NCBI RefSeq assembly: GCF_014200405.1
Contig: NZ_JACHBQ010000001.1
Coordinates: 930,001-994,000, forward strand
Direction: 5' to 3'
DNA: 64,000 bases
From: Cryobacterium roopkundense
GTDB taxonomy: Bacteria; Actinomycetota; Actinomycetes; Actinomycetales; Microbacteriaceae
In this document: positions 46,272 through 55,520 of the stretch, one piece after another
How positions within the stretch are numbered: the stretch's first letter is position 1
Layout: each line of letters starts with the position of its first letter
Program-made: the position numbers and the translations under genes
The notes under the pieces: generated by a model
What the model was told of the DNA's origin: nothing
Seen by the model: only the letters and a program-made list of their open reading frames with translations
Database searches by the model: none

Positions 46272-46458
46272 GATGAAGACCCACTCTGGCACGAAGAAGC
46301 GTTTTAAGGTCACCGGAAGCGGCAAGATCATGAAGCAGCAGGCCGGCCTGCGCCACAACCTCGAGGTGAAGAGCACGAAGCGCAAGTCTCGCCTGAACCA
46401 GGACCAGGTTCTGGCCAAGTCAGACACCAAGGTCATCAAGAAGCTTCTCGGTCTGTAA
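46264..46458 (+). CDS. rpmI: 50S ribosomal protein L35
   Basis: A 64-residue very basic protein with the family signature [21 protein letters not shown] (in part). The GGAGGAAAAAG site sits inside the end of infC, so translation is coupled. It is assembled into the 50S subunit with L20, encoded next. Confidence 0.97.
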
Positions 46459-46497
46459 ATCAGGCTGCAGACCGTACACGTTAAGGAACCGAAAAAA

Positions 46498-46887
46498 ATG
46501 GCAAGAGTAAAGAGGGCCGTCAACGCCCACAAGAAGCGTCGCGTTATTCTCGAACGCGCCAAGGGCTACCGCGGCCAGCGTTCGCGTCTGGTGCGCAAGG
46601 CCAAGGAGCAGGTCACTCACTCCTTCGTCTACAGCTACCGTGACCGCCGTGCACGCAAGGGTGACTTCCGTCGCCTGTGGATCCAGCGCATCAACGCTGC
46701 GTCGCGCGCCAACGGCCTCACCTACAACCGTCTGATCCAGGGCCTCGGCCTTGCAGGCATCGAGGTTGACCGTCGTATGCTCGCCGAGCTGGCCGTCAAC
46801 GAGCCCGCCACCTTCGCGGCCCTCGTCGAGTCCGCCAAGTCCGCCCTTCCCGCCGACACGTCGGCACCGAAGGTCGCCGCAGCGTAG
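46498..46887 (+). CDS. rplT: 50S ribosomal protein L20
   Basis: A 129-residue basic protein with [15 protein letters not shown] at the start and [18 protein letters not shown] in the middle. It binds 23S rRNA early in assembly and, in other bacteria, represses its own operon through leader RNA. An AAGGAACC site precedes the ATG. The operon ends in a strong terminator at 46910. Confidence 0.97.
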   Translation: MARVKRAVNAHKKRRVILERAKGYRGQRSRLVRKAKEQVTHSFVYSYRDRRARKGDFRRLWIQRINAASRANGLTYNRLIQGLGLAGIEVDRRMLAELAVNEPATFAALVESAKSALPADTSAPKVAAA

Positions 46888-46909
46888 TTTTACCAGCATC
46901 ATCTGAAAG

Positions 46910-46943
46910 GGAGCGGGTCGCATTGGCGGCCCGCTCCTTTTCT
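46910..46943 (+). terminator. Rho-independent terminator of the infC-rpmI-rplT operon
   Basis: Arms 46910-46921 and 46926-46937 form a 12-bp stem with one G-T wobble, loop ATTG and the tract TTTTCT. It overlaps the region upstream of the next gene's -10 (46949). Confidence 0.92.
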
Positions 46944-46960
46944 GCTTGTAGGCTTGAGAC

Positions 46961-47761
46961 ATGCTTGATAATCCACGTTCACCGCGCGTTAGAGCCGTCG
47001 CGAAACTTGCGAAGCGCGACGCGCGTACAGAGACGGGACTGTTCCTTCTCGAAGGCCCTCAGGCCGTCTCCGAAGCCCTCACGTTCCGTCCAGAATTGGT
47101 CGTAGAGCTCTACGCCACGCCCACCGCCCTCGACCGCTACACCGACATTGCTGCCTCGGCCGTGGCCGCCGGTGTCGAGGTGGAGTTCGTCTCCGAAGAG
47201 GTTCTCGACGCCATGGCCGACACGGTCACGCCCCAGGGCTTCGTGGCCGTCTGTCACCAATTCCCTACCTCGGTGAAGAAGATCTTCGCCGCCGAGCCCA
47301 CGCTCGTCGTCATCCTCGAAGAGGTACGCGACCCGGGCAACGCCGGAACCATCATTCGGGCAGCGGATGCCGCCGGCGCCGACGCCGTGATCCTCTGTGG
47401 GCGCAGCGTCGACCTCTACAATCCCAAGGTCATCCGCTCGTCCACCGGCTCGATCTTCCACCTGCCAGTCGCCATCGCGGCGAGCCTCGAAGACGTGCGC
47501 GACCGCGTGCGCACCTCCGGGCTGCAGCTGCTTGCCGCCGACATCAAGGGCGACGACCTGCTCACCGCCCGTAACGAGGGCGTCCTCGCCGCGCCGACGG
47601 CCTGGTTGTTCGGCAACGAGGCTCGTGGCCTCACCGACGAAGATCTCGCCAAGGCCGACCGGGCGATCAGTGTGCCCATTTACGGTCACGCCGAATCCAT
47701 GAATCTGGCCACCGCGGCATCCGTTTGCCTGTACGAAAGCGCGTTCGCCCAGCGCAGCTGA
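46961..47761 (+). CDS. TrmH/SpoU family RNA 2'-O-methyltransferase
   Basis: A 266-residue SPOUT methyltransferase with an N-terminal substrate-binding domain ([14 protein letters not shown] near residue 27) and a trefoil-knot catalytic domain, including [22 protein letters not shown] (in part), LFGNEARGL near residue 216 and [19 protein letters not shown] (residues 236-254), the three SpoU motifs. It is likely to act on 23S rRNA. TAGGCT (46949-46954) ends six bases before the ATG. Confidence 0.92.
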   Translation: MLDNPRSPRVRAVAKLAKRDARTETGLFLLEGPQAVSEALTFRPELVVELYATPTALDRYTDIAASAVAAGVEVEFVSEEVLDAMADTVTPQGFVAVCHQFPTSVKKIFAAEPTLVVILEEVRDPGNAGTIIRAADAAGADAVILCGRSVDLYNPKVIRSSTGSIFHLPVAIAASLEDVRDRVRTSGLQLLAADIKGDDLLTARNEGVLAAPTAWLFGNEARGLTDEDLAKADRAISVPIYGHAESMNLATAASVCLYESAFAQRS

Positions 47762-47865
47762 TTTACCCGCTAAGTTGCCGCCCCTGCCGGTACCCACTGT
47801 TACGAATGGGTTACCGTCGGGGGTTTGGTAGGCCGGGGGGCATCGTTTGTTCTAAGTTGGGGGGT

Positions 47866-48654
47866 ATGGAGCCTACAGACGCTACGCCGGCCACCTCGAA
47901 CATCACGGTCCGTCGCGGCGAACCGTTGGTCGTCGTGAAGGACATCAACAAGCATTACGGGGAACTGCACGTTCTCAAGAACATCAACGCCGTGGTCAAT
48001 CGCGGCGAGGTCGTCGTGGTGATCGGCCCGAGTGGTTCGGGCAAGTCGACGCTCTGCCGTGCAATCAACCGCCTCGAGACCATCGATGACGGAAGCATCA
48101 CGATCGACGGCGTCGAGCTTCCCTCGGAGGGCAAGGCCCTCGCCCACCTGCGCGCCGACGTGGGCATGGTCTTCCAGGCCTTCAACCTCTTCGCGCACAA
48201 GACAGTGCTCGAGAACGTGACACTGGGCCCGATCAAGGTACGCGGCCTGTCGAAGTCCGCCGCCGAGAAGAAGGCGATGGCCCTTCTCGAACGCGTAGGC
48301 GTGGCCAACCAGGCGAAGAAGATGCCCGCGCAGCTCTCCGGAGGCCAGCAGCAGCGCGTCGCCATCGCACGGGCCCTCGCCATGGAACCCAAACTGATTC
48401 TGCTTGACGAGCCCACCAGCGCCCTCGATCCCGAAATGATCAACGAGGTGCTCGAGGTCATGGTCGACCTCGCGAACGATGGTATGACCATGATCGTGGT
48501 TACGCACGAGATGGGCTTCGCCCGCAAGGCGGCCGACCGCGTGATCTTCATGGCGGAGGGCGAGATCGTGGAGGAAACCACTCCCGAACAATTCTTCACC
48601 AACCCCCAGAGCCCGAGAGCGAAAGACTTCCTCTCCAAAATACTTGCTCACTAA
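47866..48654 (+). CDS. gluA: Glutamate-type ABC transporter ATP-binding protein
   Basis: A 262-residue ATPase of the polar amino-acid uptake class. Walker A is [19 protein letters not shown], the signature is [19 protein letters not shown], Walker B is [15 protein letters not shown]. This form closely matches GluA of corynebacteria. The ATG is supported by TAAGTT (47853-47858), seven bases upstream, and is preceded by a G-run. Followed by the binding protein and two permeases, completing the system. Confidence 0.9.
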   Translation: MEPTDATPATSNITVRRGEPLVVVKDINKHYGELHVLKNINAVVNRGEVVVVIGPSGSGKSTLCRAINRLETIDDGSITIDGVELPSEGKALAHLRADVGMVFQAFNLFAHKTVLENVTLGPIKVRGLSKSAAEKKAMALLERVGVANQAKKMPAQLSGGQQQRVAIARALAMEPKLILLDEPTSALDPEMINEVLEVMVDLANDGMTMIVVTHEMGFARKAADRVIFMAEGEIVEETTPEQFFTNPQSPRAKDFLSKILAH

Positions 48655-48706
48655 AACGGTGAGCAGGAACACACAGCAGCAACACCCAGCAATCAGGAGA
48701 AAAAGC

Positions 48707-49576
48707 ATGAGACTCAAAAAAGGTCTAGTGATTTCGGCCATTGCCCTCGCAAGCGCGCTCGTTCTCAGCGGCTGCACCGACTCAGGGGCCACGTCCTCGG
48801 ACGCTCCCGTAGCGGACGCCCCCGAATTCGAAGCCGGCACCACGATGGCGAGACTGGCCGATGCCGGCACGATCAAGATCGGCACCAAGTTCGACCAGCC
48901 GCTCTTCGGACTGATGAGCCCGTCCGGCACGCCGGAAGGCTTCGACATCGAGATGGGCAAGCTCGTCGCCGCAAAGCTCGGCATCGCTGCCGACAAAATC
49001 GAGTGGAGCGAGGCGGTTTCGGCCAACCGCGAGCCCTTCATCCAGAACGGCACCGTGGACCTCGTGATCGCGACGTACACGATCAACGACACCCGCAAGG
49101 AAGTTGTCTCCTTCGCCGGACCGTACTACACGGCAGGCCAGGACCTGCTTGTTCTCGCGGGCAACCCCGACAACATCACTGGCCCCGAGGATCTCACCGA
49201 CAAGCCCGTGTGCACGGTGAGCGGTTCCACGTCTGAGAAGAACATTCAGGCGTACACGACCAACGTGATCGCGGCCGACACCTACTCCGCGTGCCTCGAG
49301 CCGCTGCGCTCCGGCGCGGTCGTCGCCGTCACCACGGACAACGTCATTCTGGCCGGCCTCGCCGACCAGAACGCCGGCGAGTTCGAGGTTCTCGACAACC
49401 CCTTCACGGAAGAGCCTTACGGCATCGGCCTCGCCAAGGACGACACCGAGTTCCGCAACTTCATCAATGACACCCTCGAAGAGGCATATGACGACGGTTC
49501 CTGGGCAACTGCCTGGGAGAACACCGCCGGATCGGTTCTTGAGACCCCGGAGCCGCCGGCGGTCGTGCGTTACTAG
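48707..49576 (+). CDS. gluB: Glutamate-type ABC transporter substrate-binding lipoprotein
   Basis: A 289-residue lipoprotein: a basic start MRLKKG, hydrophobic core and lipobox LVLSGC (Cys near residue 24), then the SBP family 3 fold with SPSGTPEGFDIEMGKLVAAKLG (in part). Extracellular, membrane-anchored. It binds a polar amino acid, probably glutamate. AGGAGAAAAAG precedes the ATG. A hairpin lies between it and the first permease gene. Confidence 0.92.
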   Translation: MRLKKGLVISAIALASALVLSGCTDSGATSSDAPVADAPEFEAGTTMARLADAGTIKIGTKFDQPLFGLMSPSGTPEGFDIEMGKLVAAKLGIAADKIEWSEAVSANREPFIQNGTVDLVIATYTINDTRKEVVSFAGPYYTAGQDLLVLAGNPDNITGPEDLTDKPVCTVSGSTSEKNIQAYTTNVIAADTYSACLEPLRSGAVVAVTTDNVILAGLADQNAGEFEVLDNPFTEEPYGIGLAKDDTEFRNFINDTLEEAYDDGSWATAWENTAGSVLETPEPPAVVRY

Positions 49577-49596
49577 TCACCAGTACCTGAGCTAAG

Positions 49597-49633
49597 CCGA
49601 GGTGGTCCGCTCGAACCGAGCGGGCCCCCTCGG
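49597..49633 (+). terminator. Intercistronic stem-loop between binding-protein and permease genes
   Basis: Two 17-nt arms (49597-49613, 49617-49633) with loop AAC, one mismatch and one G-T pair. It has no T-tract and lies inside an operon, so it more likely stabilizes or attenuates the mRNA, keeping binding protein above permease, than fully terminates. Confidence 0.65.
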
Positions 49634-49692
49634 TGACAACCCTGCCCCATCAGACATACCACTACAGACAATTTAGGAAGAGGAGGTGAGTT

Positions 49693-50340
49693 GTGGACGC
49701 AATCATCGAAAATTTCCCCCTGTTCCTGGAGGGCTTTGGCCGAACCCTGAGCCTTCTCGTGCTTTCCGGCACTGGCGCATTCATTCTGGGCATCATCATC
49801 GCAACGATGCGAATTTCCCCGGTCGGATCATTCCGCGCCTTTGCCACGGTTTACACCGAGCTCGTGCGCAACACCCCACTCACCCTCGTGCTGTTCTTCT
49901 GCGCGTATCTGTTGCCCTACCTGGAGTTCAATCCGGGCTACTACCCCCTCGCTGTTATCGGGCTCATGGTCTACACCTCGCCCTTCGTCGCCGAGGCGCT
50001 TCGCTCCGGAGTTAACGGTGTGCACGTGGGCCAGGCGGAGGCGGCTCGCAGCATCGGCCTGACGTTCGGCCAGTCGCTCTCCTTCATCATCATGCCGCAG
50101 GCAATTCGCATGGTGATCCCACCGCTGATCAACGTTTTCATCGCCCTCACCAAGAACACCTCGGTGGCTGGAGCGTTCTTCGTCTTCGAGCTCTTCGGTG
50201 CCGCACGCCAGGTCACCAATGACCGAGGAGACGCCGTGATCGCCATCCTGCTCGGCGTCATCTGCTTCTACCTGGTCATCACCATCCCGCTCGGCGTTAT
50301 TGCCGGCCGGATCGAGAAGAGGGTGGCGGTTCTTCGATGA
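49693..50340 (+). CDS. gluC: Glutamate-type ABC transporter permease 1
   Basis: A 215-residue HisM/GlnP-type permease with five membrane helices and the EAA motif EAARSIGLTFGQSLSFIIMPQA (in part) near residue 117. GTG 49693 has AGGAGGTGAG upstream. Its last four bases overlap the next permease gene; the two form a heterodimer. Confidence 0.93.
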   Translation: MDAIIENFPLFLEGFGRTLSLLVLSGTGAFILGIIIATMRISPVGSFRAFATVYTELVRNTPLTLVLFFCAYLLPYLEFNPGYYPLAVIGLMVYTSPFVAEALRSGVNGVHVGQAEAARSIGLTFGQSLSFIIMPQAIRMVIPPLINVFIALTKNTSVAGAFFVFELFGAARQVTNDRGDAVIAILLGVICFYLVITIPLGVIAGRIEKRVAVLR

Positions 50341-51248
50341 GCGCATCAGTCCTGTACGACGTACCCGGACCCAAGGCCCGGTTTCGGTCACGAATGTTGT
50401 CGATCGTGGGCGGCGTCGTCATCATCGGTGCACTCCTCTGGCTGGTTTTCACTCTCGGATCCCCGCGCACGACGGCCAACGGTGCCGTCGTCACAGGGCT
50501 CTGGGACGCGTCGCGCTGGGACATCTTCCTCGACGTCGAGGTGTGGCGCTCACTCGGCCGTGGTGCCCTCGCGACGCTCAGGATGGCCGGCGCCGCCGCG
50601 GTGCTCGCCATGATCATCGGCGTGCTGTTCTCGTTCGGCCGTACGTCGACCAACGCGTGGATTCGCAAACCTACGAGTGTGATCCTCGAATTCGTGCGCG
50701 GCATCCCCGTGCTGCTCATGATGCTCTTCATCCTCCTCGTGTTCTCCACCGGCTCGTACGTTGCCGGAGTTGCGGCGCTGGCGGTCTACAACGGTGCGAT
50801 CATCGGAGAGGCCCTCCGGGCGGGAATCGCGGCACTCCCGAGTGGACAGCGCGAGGCGGGGCTCGCCATCGGGCTCACGCCCACGGCCACTCGCTTCCGT
50901 ATCGAGTTTCCCCAGGCTTTTCGCCAGATGCTTCCCGTGATCATCGCCCAGCTCGTGGTGCTCCTCAAGGACACGTCGCTCGCGTATCTTGTGGGGTACT
51001 CGGAACTTCTTCGAGTGGGCCTGAATAACCTGACAAACTTTTTTGGTAACCAGTACTTCTTCTCGTTGTTCTTCGTTGTTCTGGCTATCTACCTTGCGAT
51101 GAACCTGTCGCTCTCGTGGCTTGCTCGCGTGGTCGCGCGTCGAACCGCGTCCAAGAGCGGAGGCCTGAGCAAGAAGGACGACGATGACCCCATGCAGCGC
51201 GCCCCGAACCTCATCGGCCAGCAGATGGGCAACGCCGGACCGCTCTAG
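50337..51248 (+). CDS. gluD: Glutamate-type ABC transporter permease 2
   Basis: A 303-residue permease with an N-terminal helix (near residues 20-40) and five core helices. The EAA-like motif is REAGLAIGLTPTATRFRIEFPQ (in part). The cytoplasmic tail (residues ~265-303) is charged. Forms the channel with the upstream permease. pheS starts 24 nt on, with its own -10. Confidence 0.93.
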   Translation: MSASVLYDVPGPKARFRSRMLSIVGGVVIIGALLWLVFTLGSPRTTANGAVVTGLWDASRWDIFLDVEVWRSLGRGALATLRMAGAAAVLAMIIGVLFSFGRTSTNAWIRKPTSVILEFVRGIPVLLMMLFILLVFSTGSYVAGVAALAVYNGAIIGEALRAGIAALPSGQREAGLAIGLTPTATRFRIEFPQAFRQMLPVIIAQLVVLLKDTSLAYLVGYSELLRVGLNNLTNFFGNQYFFSLFFVVLAIYLAMNLSLSWLARVVARRTASKSGGLSKKDDDDPMQRAPNLIGQQMGNAGPL

Positions 51249-51272
51249 CAAAGGGCTGTAAACTCGGGACTT

Positions 51273-52331
51273 GTGTCCGAACTTACAGCTACCACCCCGC
51301 CCACTGAGATTTCCGAAATGGCGGTGAGCGCGGCCGTCGAGGCCGCCCTCGCCGCCATTTCAAGTGCCGAGACCTCTGCCGCCCTCAAGGCCGTGCGCTC
51401 CGAGCACGTGGGGGAGTCCTCCCCGCTCGCGAAGCTCAATGGCCTGATACGCACCGTGCCCGGCGACCAGAAGGCTGCCGCCGGCAAACTTCTGGGCCAG
51501 GCACGCGGGCGAGTGACTCAGGCGCTCACAGCGCGGGAGACCGAGATCGGCGAGGCAGAGGCGATCGCCCAGCTCGCTGCCGAAACTGTGGACGTGACCG
51601 CCGCGGCGTCAACCTGGAAGCCCGGAGCGCGGCATCCGATCTCCTTGCTCACCGAACGCGCGTCAGACGTGTTCGTGGCCATGGGTTGGGAAGTGGCCGA
51701 GGGGCCTGAGCTTGAAAGCGAATGGTTCAACTTCGACGGCCTCAACTTCGACGAGGACCACCCGGCGCGCGCCATGCAGGACACATTCTTCGTGGAGCCC
51801 ACGGATGCGCACCTCGTTTTGCGCACACAGACCTCGCCCGTGCAGCTGCGCGCGCTGCTCTCCCGCGACCTGCCGGTGTACGTCGTCGCGCCGGGGCGGG
51901 TATTCCGTACCGACGAGCTCGACGCCACGCACACGCCCGTGTTCAACCAGATCGAGGGCATCGCCATCGACAAGGGCCTCACGATGGCCCACCTGCGCGG
52001 CACCCTCGACCACTTCGTGCAGGCACTGTTCGGCCCCGAGGCCAAGGTGCGGCTGCGCCCCAACTACTTCCCGTTCACCGAGCCGAGCGCCGAGCTCGAC
52101 GTGTGGCACCCCACCTTCAAGGACGGCGCGCGCTGGATCGAGTGGGGCGGCTGCGGCATGGTGCACGCGAACGTGCTGCGTGCGGCCGGGATCGACCCCG
52201 AGGTGTACTCAGGGTTCGCGTTCGGCGTGGGCGTGGAACGAGCTCTGATGTTTCGAAACGATGTAAAGGACATGCACGACATGGTCGAGGGCGATATTCG
52301 GTTCAGCCAGGAGTATGGGATGAACGTCTGA
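51273..52331 (+). CDS. pheS: Phenylalanyl-tRNA synthetase alpha subunit
   Basis: A 352-residue class II synthetase subunit. Motif 2 is FRTDELDATHTPVFNQIEG near residue 210 and motif 3 is GFAFGVGVERALMFRN near residue 313. The N-terminal coiled coil (residues ~15-90) binds tRNA. GTG start is supported by TAAACT (51259-51264), eight bases upstream. The stop overlaps the pheT start by one base (TGATG). Confidence 0.96.
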   Translation: MSELTATTPPTEISEMAVSAAVEAALAAISSAETSAALKAVRSEHVGESSPLAKLNGLIRTVPGDQKAAAGKLLGQARGRVTQALTARETEIGEAEAIAQLAAETVDVTAAASTWKPGARHPISLLTERASDVFVAMGWEVAEGPELESEWFNFDGLNFDEDHPARAMQDTFFVEPTDAHLVLRTQTSPVQLRALLSRDLPVYVVAPGRVFRTDELDATHTPVFNQIEGIAIDKGLTMAHLRGTLDHFVQALFGPEAKVRLRPNYFPFTEPSAELDVWHPTFKDGARWIEWGGCGMVHANVLRAAGIDPEVYSGFAFGVGVERALMFRNDVKDMHDMVEGDIRFSQEYGMNV

Positions 52332-54856
52332 TGCGCGTACCACTGAGCTGGCTGGGCGAGTGTGTCGACCTGGCCCCCGGCACCACGCCGGAAGACGTGC
52401 ACGCGGCGCTGGTGAGCGTCGGCCTCGAAGAGGAGGATATCCACCGCTTCGAGCTGTCCGGACCGATCGTGGTCGGCGAGGTACTCGAATTCGTCGGCGA
52501 GCCGCAGAAAAACGGCAAGACCATCAACTGGTGCCAGGTGCGCGTCGCGCCCGGCGATGAGCTGGCCGCCGATGGCGGACCCGCCATCCACGGCATCGTC
52601 TGCGGGGCGCACAACTTCGTTGTGGGCTCCAAAGTCGTCGTGACGCTGCCCGGTGCCGTGCTGCCTGGCCCCTTCCCGATCGCCCCCCGCACGACGTACG
52701 GCCACGTCTCCGACGGCATGATCGCCTCCGCGCGCGAGCTCGGCCTCGGCGACGAGCACGACGGCATTCTGCTGCTGTCCTCCCTCGGCCTCGACGACGC
52801 GGAGGTGGGGACGGATGCGATCGCCCTGCTCGGCCTCGATGACTCCGCCGTGGAGATCAACGTGACGCCCGACCGCGGCTACGCGTTCTCTATTCGCGGC
52901 GTCGCCCGCGAGTACGCCCACGCTACCGGGGCGGCGTTCCGCGACCCCGCCTTCGGCCAGGCCGGATTCTCGCCCTCCACGGTCTTCCCTGTGGTCGTCG
53001 ATGACGAAGCTCCCATTCGGGGTCGCGTCGGTGCGAGCGTGTTCATCACCCGGGCCGTTCGCGGCGTGGAGGCGACCCGGCCCACGCCCGCCTGGATGGT
53101 GTCCCGGCTCGGGCTCGCCGGCATCCGCTCGATCTCGCTCGTGGTCGACGTGACCAACTACGTGATGATCGAGCTCGGCCAGCCGCTGCACGGCTACGAC
53201 CTCGACAAGCTCACCGGCGGTATCACCGTGCGCCGGGCGCAGCCGGGCGAGAAGATCACCACCCTCGACGACGCCGTGCGCACGCTGACCGGCGAGGACC
53301 TGCTGATCACCGACGAATCCGGGCCTATTGGCTTGGCCGGCGTCATGGGCGGGGCGAACACCGAGATCGATTCGACGAGCGTGAACGTGCTCGTCGAGGC
53401 AGCGAACTTCGACCCGGTGTCGATTGCCCGTTCGGCTCGTCGGCACAAGTCGCCGAGCGAGGCGTCGCGCCGTTTCGAGCGTGGGGTCGACCCCGCCGTC
53501 GCGCCCGCAGCGGCCGCGCGCGTGGTGCAGCTGCTCGTTGAGCTCGCCGGGGGAGTGGCCGACGGCCTCGGTTCCGTCTACGACGAAAGCCCGGCACCGG
53601 TTGCGATCCACCTACCGACCGGCTTCATTTCGGGGCTCATTGGCCTCGAGTACACCGGCGACGAGGTGCGCGAGTCGCTCACCGAAATCGGCACCATGCT
53701 GGAGGAGAGCGACGGCGACCTGCTCGTCACACCGCCGACTTGGCGTCCAGACCTCACCGACAAATGGACCCTCGCCGAGGAGGTCGCGCGCATCGTGGGC
53801 TACGACCGCATCCCGTCGGTGCTGCCCGTCGCGCCTCCTGGCCGCGGCTTCACCCGCTCGCAGACTCTGCGTCGTGCGGTGTCGCAGACCCTCGCGGCAA
53901 CCGGCCACACCGAGGTTCTCGCGTATCCCTTCGTATCTCCGACGGCGAATGCCGAGTTCGGTGGCGTCGCGCAGATCCGTCTGGCCAACCCGATGGATGG
54001 TGCTGCGCCCTTCCTGCGCACCACCTTGCTGCCCGGGCTGCTGCATCTGGCGCACCGCAACCGCTCTCGCGGCCTCGTCGACCTGTCGATCTACGAGCAG
54101 GGCCTCGTGTTCCAGCCAGAAGCCAGGGCCTCGTACGGTATTCCGGTGGTGCCCCCGGGCGCCCAGAAGCCGAGCGTGGAGGTGCAGACCGCGCTGAACG
54201 CAGGCATTCCGCCGCAGCCGCTGCACCTCGGGGTGGTTCTCGTGGGCAACACCCGGCGCCACCAGCCTGGCCACCCGGCCACGCCGGCCGGCTGGCAGGA
54301 CGCCCTCGCCGCCGTGGCACAGGTGTCGCTCGCCACGGGCGTCGCCATCCAGGTGCGCCAAGGCTCACGCCCGGGCATGCACCCCGGCCGCACCGCTGAG
54401 CTCTTCGTGACGACACTGGATGCCGCGGAGCTGGTCGTCGGATTCGCCGGAGAAATCCTGCCGTCAATTGCCAAGGATTATGACCTGCCGTCGGTCGTGG
54501 CCGTTGCCGAGGTCAACCTTGACAGTGTCATCGCGCAGGCAAACTCGGTGGTGTCGGCCACGGAGATCCGCACGAAGCCGGCCGCCACGCAGGACCTCTC
54601 GCTCGTCGTCGGCGTGGAGGTGCCGGCCGGCGAGTTGCGCGCCGCCGTGATCGAGGGCGCGGGCGAGCTGCTCGAGCGCATCGACCTCGTGGACGACTAC
54701 CGCGGCGCGGGAATTGAGCCGGGCCAGAAATCGCTCACGTTCGCACTGCGCTTCCGGGCACCGGACCGCACGCTCACCGCGGCCGAGGCGAGCGAGGCCC
54801 GTCTCGCCGGCGTCGCACTCGCATCCGCCCGCTTCGGCGCGACCCTGCGCGAGTAG
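52331..54856 (+). CDS. pheT: Phenylalanyl-tRNA synthetase beta subunit
   Basis: An 841-residue subunit. It starts MRVPLSWLGECVDL with an EMAP-like tRNA-binding domain (to ~residue 155), the B3/B4 editing region (~residue 220-390), B5 (~400-475) and a C-terminal FDX-ACB anticodon-binding domain (ending at the stop). PheST charges phenylalanine. The stop-start overlap (TGATG) with pheS allows one-to-one synthesis. A longer in-frame upstream extension across pheS is rejected. Confidence 0.97.
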   Translation: MRVPLSWLGECVDLAPGTTPEDVHAALVSVGLEEEDIHRFELSGPIVVGEVLEFVGEPQKNGKTINWCQVRVAPGDELAADGGPAIHGIVCGAHNFVVGSKVVVTLPGAVLPGPFPIAPRTTYGHVSDGMIASARELGLGDEHDGILLLSSLGLDDAEVGTDAIALLGLDDSAVEINVTPDRGYAFSIRGVAREYAHATGAAFRDPAFGQAGFSPSTVFPVVVDDEAPIRGRVGASVFITRAVRGVEATRPTPAWMVSRLGLAGIRSISLVVDVTNYVMIELGQPLHGYDLDKLTGGITVRRAQPGEKITTLDDAVRTLTGEDLLITDESGPIGLAGVMGGANTEIDSTSVNVLVEAANFDPVSIARSARRHKSPSEASRRFERGVDPAVAPAAAARVVQLLVELAGGVADGLGSVYDESPAPVAIHLPTGFISGLIGLEYTGDEVRESLTEIGTMLEESDGDLLVTPPTWRPDLTDKWTLAEEVARIVGYDRIPSVLPVAPPGRGFTRSQTLRRAVSQTLAATGHTEVLAYPFVSPTANAEFGGVAQIRLANPMDGAAPFLRTTLLPGLLHLAHRNRSRGLVDLSIYEQGLVFQPEARASYGIPVVPPGAQKPSVEVQTALNAGIPPQPLHLGVVLVGNTRRHQPGHPATPAGWQDALAAVAQVSLATGVAIQVRQGSRPGMHPGRTAELFVTTLDAAELVVGFAGEILPSIAKDYDLPSVVAVAEVNLDSVIAQANSVVSATEIRTKPAATQDLSLVVGVEVPAGELRAAVIEGAGELLERIDLVDDYRGAGIEPGQKSLTFALRFRAPDRTLTAAEASEARLAGVALASARFGATLRE

Positions 54857-54869
54857 CCCCGCCTACCCT

Positions 54870-54935
54870 CGCGGCACTCGTCTGGCACGCGGGCACTCTT
54901 CTCAACGAGTGCCGCCCGCCCAAGCGAGTGCCGCG
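54870..54935. terminator. Nested stem-loop after pheT
   Basis: An outer 11-bp stem, CGCGGCACTCG (54870-54880) and CGAGTGCCGCG (54925-54935), encloses an inner stem GGCACTC (54892-54898) and GAGTGCC (54907-54913) with an 8-nt loop. Both stems use the same GCACTC motif, so alternative pairings are possible. It lies just after pheT and may terminate or stabilize its mRNA. Confidence 0.6.
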
Positions 54936-55029
54936 ACCGGTCTCCTCCCCGGCCGTCGGTGTCGGTGGGTGCCCGTAGCGTTTCCCGTACTTACTCACTG
55001 AATCTCGTGCCGAGAACATGGAGAAGAAC

Positions 55030-55419
55030 GTGAAGGTTTTGGTGGCTACCCGGGCAACGCACGGGCTGCGTGGCACCGATCAGGCTGACTGCGTCGAGGG
55101 TGAGTTGGTCTGGATGAAAGATCCGTGTGAGATAGGCGCGTGCGATCCCGACGGGATGTGCGCATGTGGACGCACCTTTTTCGGGATGAGTTCCGATAAG
55201 GAAACCACGAGTGCGCTGGTCAGAGAACTCCCCGGGCTCACCCAACGATCGTACGAATCGGCGATGCGGGCAACGTTCGACGCGCACGGTTGGTGCTCGG
55301 CCTGCCCGAGTGTTCAGTTCCGTAAACATGTCGGTGATCTGGCGGCGCTGGCCGCGGCGCTACCCGCAGGAACGATCGTGGGTCGCCGCCTCGGCGCCCT
55401 CGTGGTGCGGCGCCGGTGA
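55030..55419 (+). CDS. Cys-rich protein of unknown function, DUF7715-like
   Basis: A 129-residue cytoplasmic protein. It has seven cysteines: C21, C33, C38, C44, C46, then C89 and C92 in WCSACPSVQF. The CX4CX5CXC group and CXXC could bind zinc or another metal. The start VKVLVATRATHGLRG resembles DUF7715 as I remember it. GTG 55030, with GGAGAAG just upstream, is preferred over ATG 55018. No function is known and the neighbours give no hint. Confidence 0.7.
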   Translation: MKVLVATRATHGLRGTDQADCVEGELVWMKDPCEIGACDPDGMCACGRTFFGMSSDKETTSALVRELPGLTQRSYESAMRATFDAHGWCSACPSVQFRKHVGDLAALAAALPAGTIVGRRLGALVVRRR

Positions 55420-55520
55420 GCCCTAGGCCGTCGCGGGCGGGGACGGGTGGGGAATCGTCAGGGAGGTGCGGGGAACCGGCGGGGAAATGGCGAGCGGCGG
55501 GGGCGCGCTAAGTTTGAAGC

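Noticed and set aside
51722..52330. Upstream in-frame extension of pheT across pheS
   Set aside because: It has no start with a binding site, runs through pheS in another frame, and the PheT family N-terminus begins at 52331.
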